Notes under the pieces: model-generated
Database searches by the model: none
The model's input: only the letters and a program-made list of their open reading frames with translations
What the model was told of the DNA's origin: nothing
Program-made: the position numbers and the translations under genes
Source: Peromyscus leucopus
Lineage: Eukaryota > Chordata > Mammalia > Rodentia > Cricetidae
Assembly (NCBI RefSeq): GCF_004664715.2
Contig: NC_051075.1
Span: forward strand, 39,339,458 to 39,403,457
Reading direction: 5' to 3'
DNA: 64,000 nt
Shown: one piece after another, positions 12,096 through 24,200 of the stretch
How positions within the stretch are numbered: the first letter of the stretch is position 1
Layout: each line of letters starts with the position of its first letter

Positions 12096-12903
12096 AAGCT
12101 CAGACCACAGAAGCAAAAATAAATAAATGGGACGATGTAAAATGAGACGATGTCCACATAACAAAAGCAACAGTCAACAAATGAGCGGCACCGCACAGAT
12201 TCAGAAAAGAGTATTTGCCCGTTGTACGCCTGATAAAGGGCTGTGGGCCGGAATCTATAAATAACTCCTGCAACTAGGAAAGGAAATAATCTGAAGTTTT
12301 AAGGGACAAAAGGCCTGAGCAGGCATTTTTCTAAAAGGTACCAAGGCCACACAAACAGGCCTACAATTTTTTTTTTCTGGCATCATCTGGGAAATGCAAA
12401 CCAAACCGTTGTGAGATCACCACTTTATACCTAGGTGGATAGTGATTTTCACAAAACAACAAAGGAAAACAAAACAAAAACTCAAATGTTGGGGAGAGTA
12501 GAGGGAAGGGGACTCTTCTGTGCTGTTGCTAAAAGTGTAGCTTGGTACAACTATTACAGAAAACAGCAAGGGCCCACCCCACCCCCCTAAAAAATGACCA
12601 GTCTAACTCCTATATTCTCAGCAGTCCCCTCTTCTGGGTGCGTACACAGGGGAACTGAAAATCCCCACCTAATACAGCCATCTGCAGCCCCGAGTTCATG
12701 GCTGTGCTTTCCACAGTAACTATGATATGGAAAGAATGCCTGTTGATGGACACATGGCTAAAATTTGGACCATATTTACAAGGGAGTGTTATTCAGCCCC
12801 AAAAAAGAATTCAGTCTCACTGTTTGCCACAGCGTAGATGAGCCTGGGGAATGTCAGGCTAAAATAAATAATCCAGCTACAGAAAGTAAAATATTTCATA
12901 ATC

Positions 12904-12957
<54 letters not shown>

Positions 12958-13115
12958 AAAGAGCCAAATGTACAGCTAGAGGCTAAAACAGTGGTGGTTG
13001 GGGGTTGAAGAGGAGGAAGGGAAATGGTAGATACAAATCAGGATCCACAGCAGCAGACACGTAGGTGAACAACCTGGTCCTCTGATGGGCAGCCTGGGGA
13101 GCACACAATGTTTGA
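12096..13115 (+). mobile_element. Ancient eutherian-type L1 (L1M-like) 3' end, sense
   Basis: ORF2 C-terminal and 3' UTR landmarks occur in order: 'AAATAAATGGGACGATGTAA', 'AAAGAGTATTTGCCCGTTGT', 'ATAAATAACTCCTGCAACTA', 'AAATGCAAACCAAACCGTTG'+'TGAGATCACCA', 'ATATGGAAAGAATGCCTGTT', 'AGTGTTATTCAGCCCCAAAA', 'ATGAGCCTGGGGAATGTCAG', then a 3' UTR ending in the 12990-13050 region. Many frameshifts; ORF2 is dead. Divergence suggests insertion before the muroid radiation. Confidence 0.8.
12905..12955 (+). repeat. (TG)n microsatellite inside the L1M fossil
   Basis: About 25 TG units placed exactly where the L1 consensus continues on both sides. Confidence 0.95.
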
Positions 13116-14142
13116 AATTCATATGAAAGGAATATATTTCCACTGCTCATGTCAAAAAAACAGAATGCGCAACCGTGTGATCTAGGAACATGCCAATTTG
13201 CCTCACCATAGTAACCTGCTTCTTATCTCTGTAGAGCCCTCAGACGTCACCACGTGGTTTAGCTTAAAAATACACAATAAAACCTTCTTCCCATGTCTTC
13301 TCCTGTTTTACAGAGCCTTCTTTCCCCAGGGGTTTTTAACTGATGGCGCCTCTGTGTGAAAACTGTCTCCTTCCCAAGAGAAGAAAGCCCCAAAGCATGG
13401 CAGACACTGTCCAGACCCCGAACTCCAGGTCACACCAGAACATGAAGGCTGCGGCGGCTTTTCCATAACACCTGGCATGATCCGTTCATCATTTCAGCTT
13501 TTAGAACTGGAGGGGTTGCTGGGGCCTGACTGATCCCTCACCCCCTTCACAGTTCCACTGGGGGCCCTGGGCAGGCCTCGTTCCCCCTGCCTGTTAACAT
13601 AGACATCCATCAGCTAACCTTGGAGTCTAACCTGTGGTCCACACACCTGAAACACCACAGCATCCTCTGGATGTCCTCTCTCCTGAACTCTTGCTGCCGA
13701 GTCTCATCTAGGATGCACTTTGTTTCCTCTGGGGCCTTCCACTTCCAATGCAGCTGCAAGCTGTGGCCACTAAGGCATCTGAGCCCCAGGTCTTAGCCTG
13801 CTGGGCTCCTACATAGTGACTCATTCTTCCCAGTCTGCTCCAACCATGGCATCTTCTTCAGCCACCAGGACTAAGTCACAGCTGTCTTCTGTCCATGTGG
13901 TCTCTCATTCTCTCCAGCCAGCACCCAGCTCCCTTCTCCGGCTCCACAGCACTTCAAAAAGGTGTTTTTTTTAATAGGGATGCAGTGGCCACCTTGAGAT
14001 GAGAGTACCAGACGACACAGGTCGGTGTTCTGTGCCTTAGCAGGCACAGATGCTAAATTCATCTGGATTATCTTGTGCTTCTCTTACAATGTTTACAGTA
14101 GTATTTGTGACTAAGAGACAAGCAGGGTTGGGATTCAGGTAC
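13116..14142. other. Unique sequence, nothing certain
   Basis: A stretch near 13240-13320 ('GTGGTTTAGCTTAAAAATAC', 'AATAAAACCTTCTTCCC') resembles the polyadenylation part of an old LTR but cannot be assigned. The remainder is unrecognised. Confidence 0.4.
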
Positions 14143-14262
14143 ATTGGCAGTTGCCTATAGTCATGTTCCTGGCTACTGAGGTTGAGGCAGGAGAATTGCT
14201 TAAGTCCAGGAGCTCAAGGATTGACTGAGAAACACACTGAGGTAGCATCTCTTTAAAAATCA
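14143..14262 (+). mobile_element. Proto-B1 (PB1/FLAM-like) 7SL-derived SINE fossil
   Basis: Alu-domain order is clear: 'GGCAGTTGCCTATAGTCATG', 'TGGCTACTGAGGTTGAGGCA'+'GGAGAATTGCTT', 'AAGTCCAGGAGCTCAAGG' and 'AGGTAGCATCTCTTTAAAAA'. It resembles the primate/rodent ancestral monomer more than modern B1. Confidence 0.75.
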
Positions 14263-15496
14263 AAGGATGGCATGGAATGTTATCTCAGTCCCTAGCGTCA
14301 TCAACGGCAAGCAGAGCAAAACTACAGTGTGGTGTCACTTAAGACATAGCGGATGACAAAGAATTTCGAGCCGATGAAGTTAAGCAAGAGTAGGGAGTTG
14401 TGGAGTCCATGTGTACCTCTGTTAACAGCAGCAACTGGGCACGTAGCTTGGGAAATAAACAGGGTCACTGTGCAGGATGCAGGATGGATGCAATCATTAC
14501 CCCTGCAGAGCCAGGAGGATGGCTCTGTGAGAGGCAAGCAGCCCGCCTCCATGTATTCCCATCAGCCCTACGTCATCAACCACACGATGGCTTCAAGGGA
14601 ATTTTCTTTAATTTATATGATCACATAAATTATTTTTTTCATACATCAAGTATAACAATATGGGGGATTTTGAAAAAAATGAAAGGTTTGATGAGGATGG
14701 TTGAGATTTTGTGTTTTTAATTATTTATTTTTTTTTAAATTTATTTGTTTATTTGTTTATTATTACATTGCAAAACAAGACATAACTACAAAGCTTTGGA
14801 GTGGCTATGACTGTGACTCCATGGCAGGCTGACGGAGGAGTGGTTCTTTTGCGTCATTGTGTTCCATATTTAAAAAATAAATAAAATAATTTGACCTTGT
14901 TACCCTTTGATAGTTCATGTGGAATAAACCAAACTATGAAAAAAATTTCCAGGTGAAACTTTCTTCCTGATATAACATTTGGAAAATGATCATTCTTTCA
15001 ATTTATTTTTCTTAACTTTTGAAGGAAAACCAAACAGAAGAGCCCCCCACCAGCAAGACCGAAGACACAGTAGGTTGTCAAGGGGAGGATGGAAATTGGC
15101 AGGTAATTTCAAAAGAATTTGTATGAAAATGCAAAAGTTCAATCACATGTAAGTTAGTGATGGGTGGCGTTTTCTTCTGGTCTCTCTCCCTTTACAGACT
15201 AAGCACAAGCTGCATAAGTCCAGGAGAAGGTCCACATTTACATCCCAGTCCTGGCTAACCACTGTTAAAACCCAACTGGAAATTATCAGGGGGCCCTTCT
15301 GAAATGAATATCCTATTTAATGAGAAGAAAAGATCATTCTTATGATTTATGATTAATTCAGATTTTTTTCATAAGTTAGCAACTGATTGGGATTTTCAAA
15401 ATATTTTTGGGTTCCATCCTTCTCCAGGAAATTACTGCAGTATTTATCTTTATATTTGTACTTAAAAGATTGTCACACTGTTGTGATGACCCTTTA
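14263..15496. other. Unique, AT-rich sequence
   Basis: Contains a T-rich tract (14715-14765) and a repeat-free AT-rich block at 15290-15480 with 'TTATGATTTATGATTAATTC'. No gene recognised. Overlapping frames at 14353-14720 on the plus strand have no signature. Confidence 0.45.
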
Positions 15497-15620
15497 TAAA
15501 GGCCCTGGCCACAGAGCCTGATAACCTGGATTCAGTCCCCAGGCCCCACATGGCAGAAGGAGAAAACTCACTTGTGCATTTATATGGTAAGTATCACGTG
15601 TGCACACACACATGTGCGCG

Positions 15621-15653
<33 letters not shown>

Positions 15654-15675
15654 CAGTTAAATAAATAAACAGACA
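15497..15675 (+). mobile_element. B2/B3-type SINE with (CA)n tail
   Basis: The body keeps 'AACCTGGATTCAGTCCCCAG' (B-box region) and 'CACATGGCAGAAGGAGAAAA', followed by mixed CA/CG repeats (15601-15653) and a terminal 'AAATAAATAAAC'. The 5' head is missing or diverged. Confidence 0.65.
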
Positions 15676-16624
15676 AATGTAATACAAATTTTGATGAAAC
15701 AAAATGCTGTTGATGCTGTGACTTTGGGTGCTGAGTTCTTATCTATATCACATAGTCATCAAAGCCAATGGTGTTCAAGGTGAAGAATACAAAATACAAC
15801 CCTTCCTGGTATATCCATCCCTCTGTATATGAAGATCACTGCTAGCAGCAGAATGGAGATGAGAAGCCAGATACCAAGAAGACTAGGAACACATAAATCT
15901 TAATTATTTCTAAAAAAAATTACAGGAAAGTATAGAGGAGAAAGGAAGTGGAGGAAGGGGGAGAGGAAGGGAGCAGGGACTAATATCCACCCAAGAGCAT
16001 CAGGGATATAGTCCACTAACGTGACGTTCGCCCTTTACACAAGCCCTCCACACAGGGCTTTTGTGGTGACTCCCACTCTCTGGGAGTGATTTTCTAGTGT
16101 TTTCTGCTGAAACACCTTCTCTGTGAAACTCCATGGCTGACCTTGTTACTTCCTTTCTCGCCTGCTCTTCAGGCGTTTCGTCGCATCTCATGTCTGAAAG
16201 GGTCCCTCCTCTTTTGTCTTCATTACATCCGAAGCTTTGTTATCTACTCCTCCCTCCCTTGATTGTGAGTCCAACTGGCTGTCTGAAAGGATGCAGTGGG
16301 CAAGTACCACCTCGAAGTTCAGGATACCAATGCACAAGCCAATCAATCATCTTTGATCTGGGGACAGTCTGATGCCTCCAGTTACAAGAGAAAATGCATG
16401 TGTTTCCTTTCTAAAAAGCTGAACCTTCCATTCATAACTCTAAATGTTATTAACAATTTGATTGCATGCCTTTTATGGTACAATCCGAGTTTTCACAATG
16501 GCATATACTCGCCCATCATTCATTTGTTTAGCAAGCACCTTAGTGCATGTCCCTCTTAGTATCATGGGAGATGTTAATGATGTAACAGAAAGAAGGGTAA
16601 AAGACAATTTGTCCACAGAGAATG
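15676..16624. other. Unique sequence, nothing recognised
   Basis: A purine-rich patch (15925-15980) precedes ordinary sequence. Short frames at 16133-16559 have no support. Confidence 0.45.
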
Positions 16625-16913
16625 CAGGTGTCTAGGATGTGGGGTGGGTAGATCACCAAACCAGTATTAGCAGTACCTGTGTTTACCTCTGTGGTCCCTG
16701 GGGGCAGGCTTGGGAAGGGCTGGTCCCACCCTGGGCTCTGATCTAACTCTTTCTACTTCCTGGTTCGCTGTGATGTGAGCAAGCCCACCTCACAGGTCTG
16801 CTCCCACTGAGTCGACACCCCTCCTTCCCTGCAAGGATGGACTGAAATCTTCCTGGAGCCTCAGCCAACGTTTTTGTCTGTCAGATATTTTTGCAGACAT
16901 AACTAATACAAAG
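16625..16913 (+). mobile_element. MaLR-type LTR (MT-like), truncated 5'
   Basis: The 3' half of the MT LTR layout is present: 'CTACTTCCTGGTTCGCTGTG', 'GATGTGAGCAAGCCCACCTC', 'GGATGGACTGAAATC', then 'CGTTTTTGTCTGTCAGATAT' and a terminal 'CATAACTAATACA'. The left edge is unclear. Confidence 0.6.
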
Positions 16914-19518
16914 GAACAATACATGAACGTTTCCTTAAATTGTAGTGTTTGTATCACGCACCTGTTTCAATTATTATGCTGGACTACAGGATCTCAGTAG
17001 TTTCTAAATTTTATGTGTTATATAGCTGATGTTTAAGTAACCTTAGTACAAAAAAAAAAAGCTTTAGCCTAGAAAGTCTAAATTTTTTGTAAAACTTTTT
17101 ACTTGAAAATTGCTTCAAATATAGAAGTTTTATACACTTTGTTATTGCCCCAGAATTTTGGAAATAGAGACTTGTGACCATGTTTGGAGATGTTCAAACC
17201 AACTACTCACAAATACATTTGTGGCAAAAGCAGGAAGAAATGCAAAAAAATTGGAAGAAATAGAGAGCTGACATTTAGTTTATACCTGGAAACTTCTAAG
17301 AAATGTTGCGAATAAGGGGAAATTGATATTAACACTTTCATTTTCTGTGATAACAGCTTTCTGTTTGACTTTGTGGGGTGGTGGCTAATTCAAAACAGTC
17401 TATGTTGCTGATATGATTTTCTTGGGTTTTTTTTTTGTTTTGTTTGTTTTATTTTTTTAATGTTATCTAGTTCACTGACAGGATCCCATGTGGGGAATTT
17501 GTTTAGACATGACAGTGCATGTCTCTAAAGTCTGTGATGCATATACAACTGTGAATGTGTGCAGGCTTGAAAGACAGTCTCCATGAAACAGTCAAACCTT
17601 TGGCCCCAGACATAATTACAAAAGCTGATGTCTACAGACAGCAAACTGGGCTTGTGATATCACTCTCAAACCAGCAAGCATGAGTCCAGAGAAGTGTCCT
17701 ATCTCAGTCACCAGCAGGCTCTGGAAAAGTCATTGCCAAATACAGCCCAGTCCACAAGACTCCCTAAAGACCCACTTCCTAGTGGTAGGAAGAACCGGCA
17801 TGTGACTGGTCTTGTCTTTATTTAACCCCTACCTGGGATGACTGGACCGTCAGGAACGGGCTGCCCATCCCAGTCATTCCTGCCTTACTTGGCCCCACCA
17901 CGTGCTAATAGTTTTCCAAACAGCTTCTTCTAATCGTATCTACTGGAGGGACTTCCTATAATCTGTGGTTTTAAATAATTTCTTGTCCTTACCAGTGTCA
18001 GGAGCACTGTGAGATCAAAGAGTCCAGGAGCTAGGATTAGAAGACTTGAACCCAACAAGAAAGGCTCCTCCTAGAAACCTCAGGTGCTCAGTTTTCTTAA
18101 ACTCACGTGGTAGGGTGATTCAGAGAAGCAAAGAAAATGCCTATAAAACTGCATTTAAACTATAATATCCTGTAATAGTCTTTTATTAAGCAACTGTTGT
18201 TTTATGAAGAAGAAAATGACAGCATTAGAGTTACTTTGGTCTGAATGTTCTATTCTTGACCTAAGAGTTTTAAAAATAGGACAACTACTTCAGCACAGTA
18301 TTCTAACACATACCATCTTCATACACAATTTAGATTTGTTTAATAAGGTTAAATAAGTCATTATACTCAAGACCATGTCTTAAACACTGGAAACAAGGTG
18401 CCCATCAGAGTGGTGAGTAGCATATTAAATACACAGTAATACAGAGAGAATCAGACAAGTGATACCTACACTTAAATATGCATGTGCACATTAAAATTAC
18501 ATGCCCATTTATAGATATACATATAGATTATGTAACACATACATATATTCCTTTTGCCATATGTTCACCAAGAGCTTATTAAGGATGTGTGCAAGGTAAA
18601 CCAGTTCATATGTAAGAACATCAGTTAGCGAGCATCACCTCTCCCGGTTTGCATCCTAAAGGTGTTTCCAAATTTGTACTGAATGGGTGTAGTGATGCAT
18701 TGTATTTGCAAAGTTGAAAAGTATTATCATTTGAGGGATCCCTAGTAAGGCATATGTGATACAGACTATCTGGCCAGTAGGCATTTGGAGAGAAATTCTT
18801 CTGTAACCTGATAGACAACAAGACAGGAATTTATTCTCTCCACCACACGACTATTCCTTACATGCACTATTGATTTTTTGGGGGGGAGGTGGGAGGGAGC
18901 ATTGCTATTTTGTTATGAAAACCCCAGCAGCACACAAGGTGAACAGTAAGATCCAACCAGTTTATACCTAGGAATTTCCTCCAAGAAAATGACAATGGGA
19001 CCAGGAAAACAAGAAGTGTTTGAGAACAATGTGAGATGCTCTCTCACATTGCAGGGGAATTGCTGGGCAGAACGGCATAAAAAAATTCTCTACTGTCTTC
19101 AAGACACTGGGGAAGCATGCACCATGATGTGGAAAATTAAGAATCACATATTAGAGTTTCAGAAATGGCTTTTGTGGATTTTGCTACAATGTTTAAGAGG
19201 AAAAGGAAAAGAAATGAAAAAATTTGCCACTTAGCATAGACTTAAACTTGAGTGATGCTCTCCATGTTGTTGAATGAGCCAATCCCCATTATTAAACATT
19301 CTATTTTAATGTCTACACATCAATGTTTACTGTTCTGTAGCACACAAAATCATTTTAAATTTTATTTCTCCAAGTTGTGAATTTAGTATTGTGTTGTGAA
19401 AACACGAAACATGTACACATATGTAAACAAATAACTGATGACTTAAATAAATCTGATTGTTCTATGCTTGTGACTACTAAGTTCAAAATTACTATGTCAT
19501 CCCCCAAGAACAGGAAGT
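16914..19518. other. 2.6 kb unique AT-rich sequence
   Basis: One of the longest repeat-poor stretches in the window. It holds short A/T runs (17050, 17430-17460, 18870) but no recognisable transposon, gene or RNA. It is a candidate region for conserved non-coding DNA by default of repeats, not by positive evidence. Confidence 0.5.
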
Positions 19519-19692
19519 AAAAATGAAAGAACAGAGGAAGGAGGAAGAGGGAGAAGAAAGGGACACAAAGAAAGATGGGAAGGAAGGCAGGCGAGAGGGA
19601 AGAAAGAAGGGTGGGAAGAGAAAGAAAGAAAGAAAGAGAGAGGGAGGGAGGGAGGGAGGGAGAGAGAGAGAGAGAAAGAAAGAAAGAAAGTC
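19519..19692 (+). repeat. Polypurine tract (GAAA/GGGA/GA)n
   Basis: More than 170 bp of almost pure purine on the plus strand, with GAAA, GGGA and GA sub-blocks. Long mirror-symmetric polypurine tracts of this kind can form triplex (H-) DNA. Frames on both strands are low-complexity shadows. Confidence 0.9.
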
Positions 19693-19861
19693 TCACAATA
19701 TTTCTTGGCATTTACCCAAGTTCCCTTAGCTGCCTATGGTTAATATTTTAAACATCTTAGTAAGTCAAAGCCATTCTGCCTGAGGAGTTCGTTCCCACTG
19801 AAGTCATACCTAAACTCACCATATGAAATTCACAGTTTCTCCTAACTCACAAACAATTAAG

Positions 19862-20004
19862 TGTAGCTGGAGTTTTCCTGTGTCCTGCCCGGTCCGCAGC
19901 CGGAAAGGGTTGCTTTAAGAATAATAGAAAAATAAGCTTATGGACCATTTTCAAGATTATAGTATAAAAGCCATCTTCCATAGTTAAACAAGTATTCCGA
20001 AACA
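19862..20004 (-). mobile_element. Rearranged ERV LTR fragment, antisense
   Basis: The left edge 'TGTAGCTGGAGTTTTCCTGT' matches the left edge of the LTR at 32086, and the right end 'TAGTTAAACAAGTATTCCGA'+'AACA' matches the right end of the LTR at 29166-29603. The body is only 143 bp, so it is internally deleted or a recombinant of two related LTRs. Confidence 0.6.
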
Positions 20005-20134
20005 CTGGACCCTTCCCCATCAATCACTAATTAAGAAAATGCCTTACAGCTGAATCTTAGCATTTTTCTCAACTGAGGTTCCTCCTTTTAGATAACTCTA
20101 GCTGTGTCAAGGTGACCTAAGACTAGCCAGCACA
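20005..20134 (-). mobile_element. Part of a MaLR-type LTR (TGTGCTGGTT family), antisense
   Basis: 'CCATCAATCACTAATTAAGA' to 'GACTAGCCAGCACA' equals the 5' portion of the family seen complete at 36712 and 55163. The other half is missing to the left, where the ERV LTR fragment abuts. Confidence 0.7.
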
Positions 20135-21114
20135 ACCTTGTTAACTGGGCCACTGAATGGGGCCTAATTAGCCTGAAGATTGGGTCTTTCAGATACCTTG
20201 GCTGGATCCTTCACCAGCTGGAGGGGCTCACTGGGCTCATGTGATAAGAAGCCTGCTACCATCCACTCATGTGTCTGGGAGCTCTGCAAGGCTGTGGAAA
20301 AGGAGATGGAAATCGGGTCTCTGCCATTACTTTCTCCAGGGGTCACAGTGAGTCACAGTGGCATGCTGAAATTTGACCTCGCATGAGCCCCTGGAATTTA
20401 AGATTCTTCCTGTTTTGTTTTTCTAAAATAATAATCTGAAGGTGGTTTCTTAACAGATAGGCTCACATCTTCTGGGAATTTGTAGGGGTCCCATTTCGCT
20501 TCTGTTACTGGGGATCCGCAGCCTCCTTTTATTGACAGAAGGCAAGAGCTAAACATGCTATGCTCGACAACAACTGTAATCATACATTAACCTCTTCTGT
20601 GTCCAGGAGAAAGAGCATCCTGTGGCATTCTGGGATTTCCCATGAAGAGCCTGAGAGGCAGAGGCTGGGGCCCTAATATATTCTTCAAGGGCACCGGCCA
20701 GTGATTGTCTCCTCCAGTTCAGCCCAACCTCCAGAGACCAAGCTTCTGATGCATGAGTTTTAAGCCACATTTCAGATTCACATCGTAGAGATGTTAACAC
20801 GTTTGTCTGGAATTTAATTAGAACTTACATAAAAACTCTGTGGTTCAAAGTTTTGAAGTCGCCATAGACTTCCAAACATATATAATTCTAAGACATTCTA
20901 TCATCTACTGAGCCATTGGGGTTTACAAAGAGAATAAGCGTACCTACCTACCTGACAGTTGAGGGGGATCCTCAGGATGTTCATGGGGTGGACACTCCAG
21001 AATTGGAAGCAGTGAGTCCAGTATAGCTTATTGCTGGAGATATGTTTACTGTTGGTCTGAACTATGTATGGTTAATTGGTTTGCTTAACCTGAGAAACTT
21101 GATGGACTATCCTA
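20135..21114. other. Unique sequence, nothing recognised
   Basis: About 980 bp. Short frames on both strands (20164-20800) show no family signature. Confidence 0.45.
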
Positions 21115-21611
21115 TGGTGATATTTTATTTATGCTCTAACAAAAAAAGCTTGCCTGGGGACCTGAGGACAAAGCCAGCCACTAAATTAAACATAGAGGTC
21201 AGGCAGTGGTAGCACGCACCTTTAATCCTAGCATTTGGGAGACAGAGATTTATCCAGATCTCTGTGAGTTCAAGGCCATACTGGGAACAGAGCCAGGCAT
21301 GGTGGCACATGCCTTTAATCCCAGCACTAGTTAACCATAGAGGTCTGGAAGTCTATACAGACAGATAGGAAGTGACAGAGCTGGGCAGAAAGAGGAAGTG
21401 ATAGAGTTAGGCGGAGAGAGGAAGTAAGATGTCAGGGTGCAGAAAGATATATAAGCATGAGCATACAGGAAATAGCTCTCTCTTTGGCTGAGGATTTGCT
21501 AGCACTAAGAACTTGTGGTTGGCTTGTTCTATTCCTCTGATCTTTCAGCTTTCACCCCAATATCTGGCTCCAGGTTTTTTATTAATAAGACCTTTTAAGA
21601 TTTGTGTTGCA
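21115..21611 (+). mobile_element. LTR-like repeat carrying an internal B1, sense
   Basis: One of four copies in the window. It opens 'TGGTGATATTTTATTTATGC', has 'AAGCTTGCCTGGGGACCTGA', a B1-like core ('GGTGGCACATGCCTTTAATC'), then 'TCTTTCAGCTTTCACCCCAA', 'GGCTCCAGGTTTTTTATTAA' and ends 'AGATTTGTGTTGCA'. Edges look like TG...CA but no target duplication was found, so LTR status is a guess. Confidence 0.6.
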
Positions 21612-23297
21612 CTGCCCACCTTGAGGTCCTTTCCAGTTCTTTCTCCCTGGTCCCACTGTTCTACACAGCATGACTGAACCGAAACTTTCTGAGGAGGCCT
21701 TGCTCTAACATTCCAACGAGGAACCCAAAGGATGAGCTAGATTCCCAGGAAAGTTCTTCAGCAAGACTATTGATTTTTCTTGAGACACCCAATCAGAGCA
21801 GTGTTATCTACCCATCAGTTTCTTCCATCAGAAAAGGAATCTCATTTAATTATAGTCAAAGTGTCTAGAAACTCCTAAAAAGGTGCATACTGAAGTCATT
21901 ATGCCAAGGATAACCAATGCTTTATACCACCAGAAGGGACCTGTATGGAAAGAGATTAAAGCCAGGGGTTTCTCTCTCTGTTTTCTTTTTTCAAATAAAT
22001 AGGTGTTAGTTTCTTTAGCGATCTTTGTGATGCAGTCCATTTCTATTCTAACTGCAATGGAGCCCATGTTGCAGGGCAATGCAGTTGTGTCAAATTTATT
22101 ATACACCAGGTCAGCAGAACACCCAGTGAGAACCAGCGTGAGTGTTACTCTTATTTCCTTTTCGGATGCAGCTTGCATCAATATAGCGCAGAAACTATAG
22201 ACTCTGATGAGAAAGCACCTTTCTTATCTTCTTTCACCACTCGTCTGAAATGTAATCAAATTGATAACACCATGAAATCTCTCATTAACGAATCTGAGAG
22301 AGGGGAGGGGATATTTAAAGAGGATGACCAGGCTCGTGGACATGAGATCAGGAGGCTGGGAAGTAAATGGTTAACAACTGCACGTTTTGTGACTGTGCAC
22401 AGGAGCCATGATGTGTGTCTACTTTAATTAAAAGTTTAGGTTTTCCAGAGTGAAGCAGTATAATAAAACTATCAGCAGAAAATGAGAAAAAACTTATCAC
22501 ATAGGAACAAATTGCAACCCTGGCTTTCTACTCCTGTGCCTGGCAAAGGAAGTAGGAGTTACTATAAGTCAAATAGAGGTGACCATGGCTTAGGAACACG
22601 GGTTCAGTTTGTCCTGAAGAATGTGTTGTGCTGTGTAAACTGTTACAGGAACGTCTATAATCACAAAGTAAAAGAAAGTCATAAATCACTGCAACTACTA
22701 AATGCATTGGTGGAACATCATAGAGGTGAGGGTAAGCAAAGACAGGGAAATTTCTGCTATAGGTTTTAGATACTATCTGATGATATGCTTATCTTTTGGC
22801 TTGGGAGAAGCTAGTGGTCTGCTAAGTTAATATATTACCAAATAGTCAAAAGGATGATAGGTCAGACATGGGGGTAGGTGATGAATGGTTATTAAGAGAG
22901 CTAAAGATAGCCTGGTTCTTGATTGGCAGCATTCCAACTTTCCACTAGTGAGGTCTTCTAATCAGCAACAGTCTGCAGATGTTTAGTATGGGTGTGTCGT
23001 TTCTAGGGAACTTCAGTCTACAGTTCTATCACATTTGTGCATGTTGGGGTCCAATGCTGTTTTGTGTCCCATGACCCTAAGACAGCTTATTTCTAGGATC
23101 CAGAAAAGATGGATTCATAGGGTCCTTTCCATCAAAGCTGGGGTCTTTGATGTAGACAAGATCATCTTGTTTTAGCACTTGTTCATTCAATTCTCCCTCT
23201 CATAGATGCCCATAACATCCACCTGAGGAGACAAAAAAGGGCCTTTTTTAGTGTCTAGCATTGATCTAGGTGACTCTCTTCAAGATCAACAGATCAT
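21612..23297. other. Unique sequence with a conserved-looking block
   Basis: No repeats recognised. The block 21985-22440 mixes AT-rich core motifs with an ATTA-rich end, including the palindrome TTTAATTAAA at 22423-22432, and looks like typical vertebrate conserved non-coding DNA. This is an impression only. Confidence 0.4.
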
Positions 23298-23463
23298 GGG
23301 GCCAGAGAGTTGGCTCAGTGGTTGAGAGTGTTGACTGCTCTTCTGAAGAACCCGGTTTAATTCCCAGTACCCACATGGCAGCCCATAACTGTCTGTAACC
23401 CCAGGATCTAACACCCTCACACGGACATACATACAAGCAAAGACCAATAACATAATTTAAGAA
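23298..23463 (+). mobile_element. B2/B3 SINE, sense
   Basis: Head 'GGGGCCAGAGAGTTGGCTCA'+'GTGGTTGAGAG', B-box region 'ACCCGGTTTAATTCCCAG', 'CACATGGCAGCCCATAACTG', 'TGTCTGTAACCCCAGGATCT' and an A-rich end near 'AACATAATTTAAG'. Confidence 0.85.
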
Positions 23464-23963
23464 AGTAGATTATCCTTGGATTCCCACACTAGGTCACCAA
23501 CACAAATTCATTGGTGTGGATGTCAGGGAAGCAGGTGACTGTAAAGTGGGAAGAGCACAGGTCTGGTGCTCTCTGATGACATTCCTAGCTTTGGAACTGG
23601 AACAAGCTAGCTGTTTTCCAAATGTATCTGGACAGAACAGGATGTGACGGTGATCTGAATATGACACCTGTCACCCCATGGATCACCTGGCTGATGCAGC
23701 TGATCTGGATGGCTAGGCGGGTGTCCCCTTCCTCTCTCTCCCCCCTCCACGTGTCTGCCTCTCAAAGCTACATGCCAGGTTGAAGAGGATGACCTTCCCT
23801 GAAGAGAAGAGGACCAGCCTTTGGTCAAGGGTCTATGAGAAGTTACACTCCATGGTTAGAGCCTCCAAACACGCTCTCAAGAAAGAGCAGTGTCAATCAA
23901 TTAAGTATTGATTGGAAGTTTGGCCATCTATATATGCCTTGGAAAGCTATGTGGCTACGTAAA
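23464..23963. other. Unique sequence, nothing recognised
   Basis: About 500 bp with no recognised repeat or gene. Confidence 0.45.
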
Positions 23964-23974
23964 AGAGAAGTGCG

Positions 23975-24119
23975 CCGGGCGGTGGTGGCGCACGCCTTTA
24001 ATCCCAGCACTCAGAGGCAGAGCCAGGTGAATCTTTGTGAGTTCGAGGCCAGCCTGGTCTACAGGGTGAGATCCAGGAAAGGTGCAAAGCTACACAGAGA
24101 GACCCTGTCTCGGAAAACC

Positions 24120-24124
<5 letters not shown>
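23975..24124 (+). mobile_element. B1 SINE, sense, with intact target duplication
   Basis: Full-length B1 beginning 'CCGGGCGGTGGTGGCGCACG' and carrying 'GGTGCAAAGCTACACAGAGA' and 'GACCCTGTCTCGGAAAACC'. The 11-bp duplication AGAGAAGTGCG flanks it at 23964-23974 and 24190-24200. The copy is little diverged. Frames across it are shadows. Confidence 0.95.

Positions 24125-24194
<70 letters not shown>
24125..24194 (+). repeat. (GA)n microsatellite at B1 tail
   Basis: About 35 GA units replace the usual A-tail between the B1 body and its right target duplication, so the expansion happened after insertion. Confidence 0.95.
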
Positions 24195-24197
<3 letters not shown>

Positions 24198-24200
24198 GCG

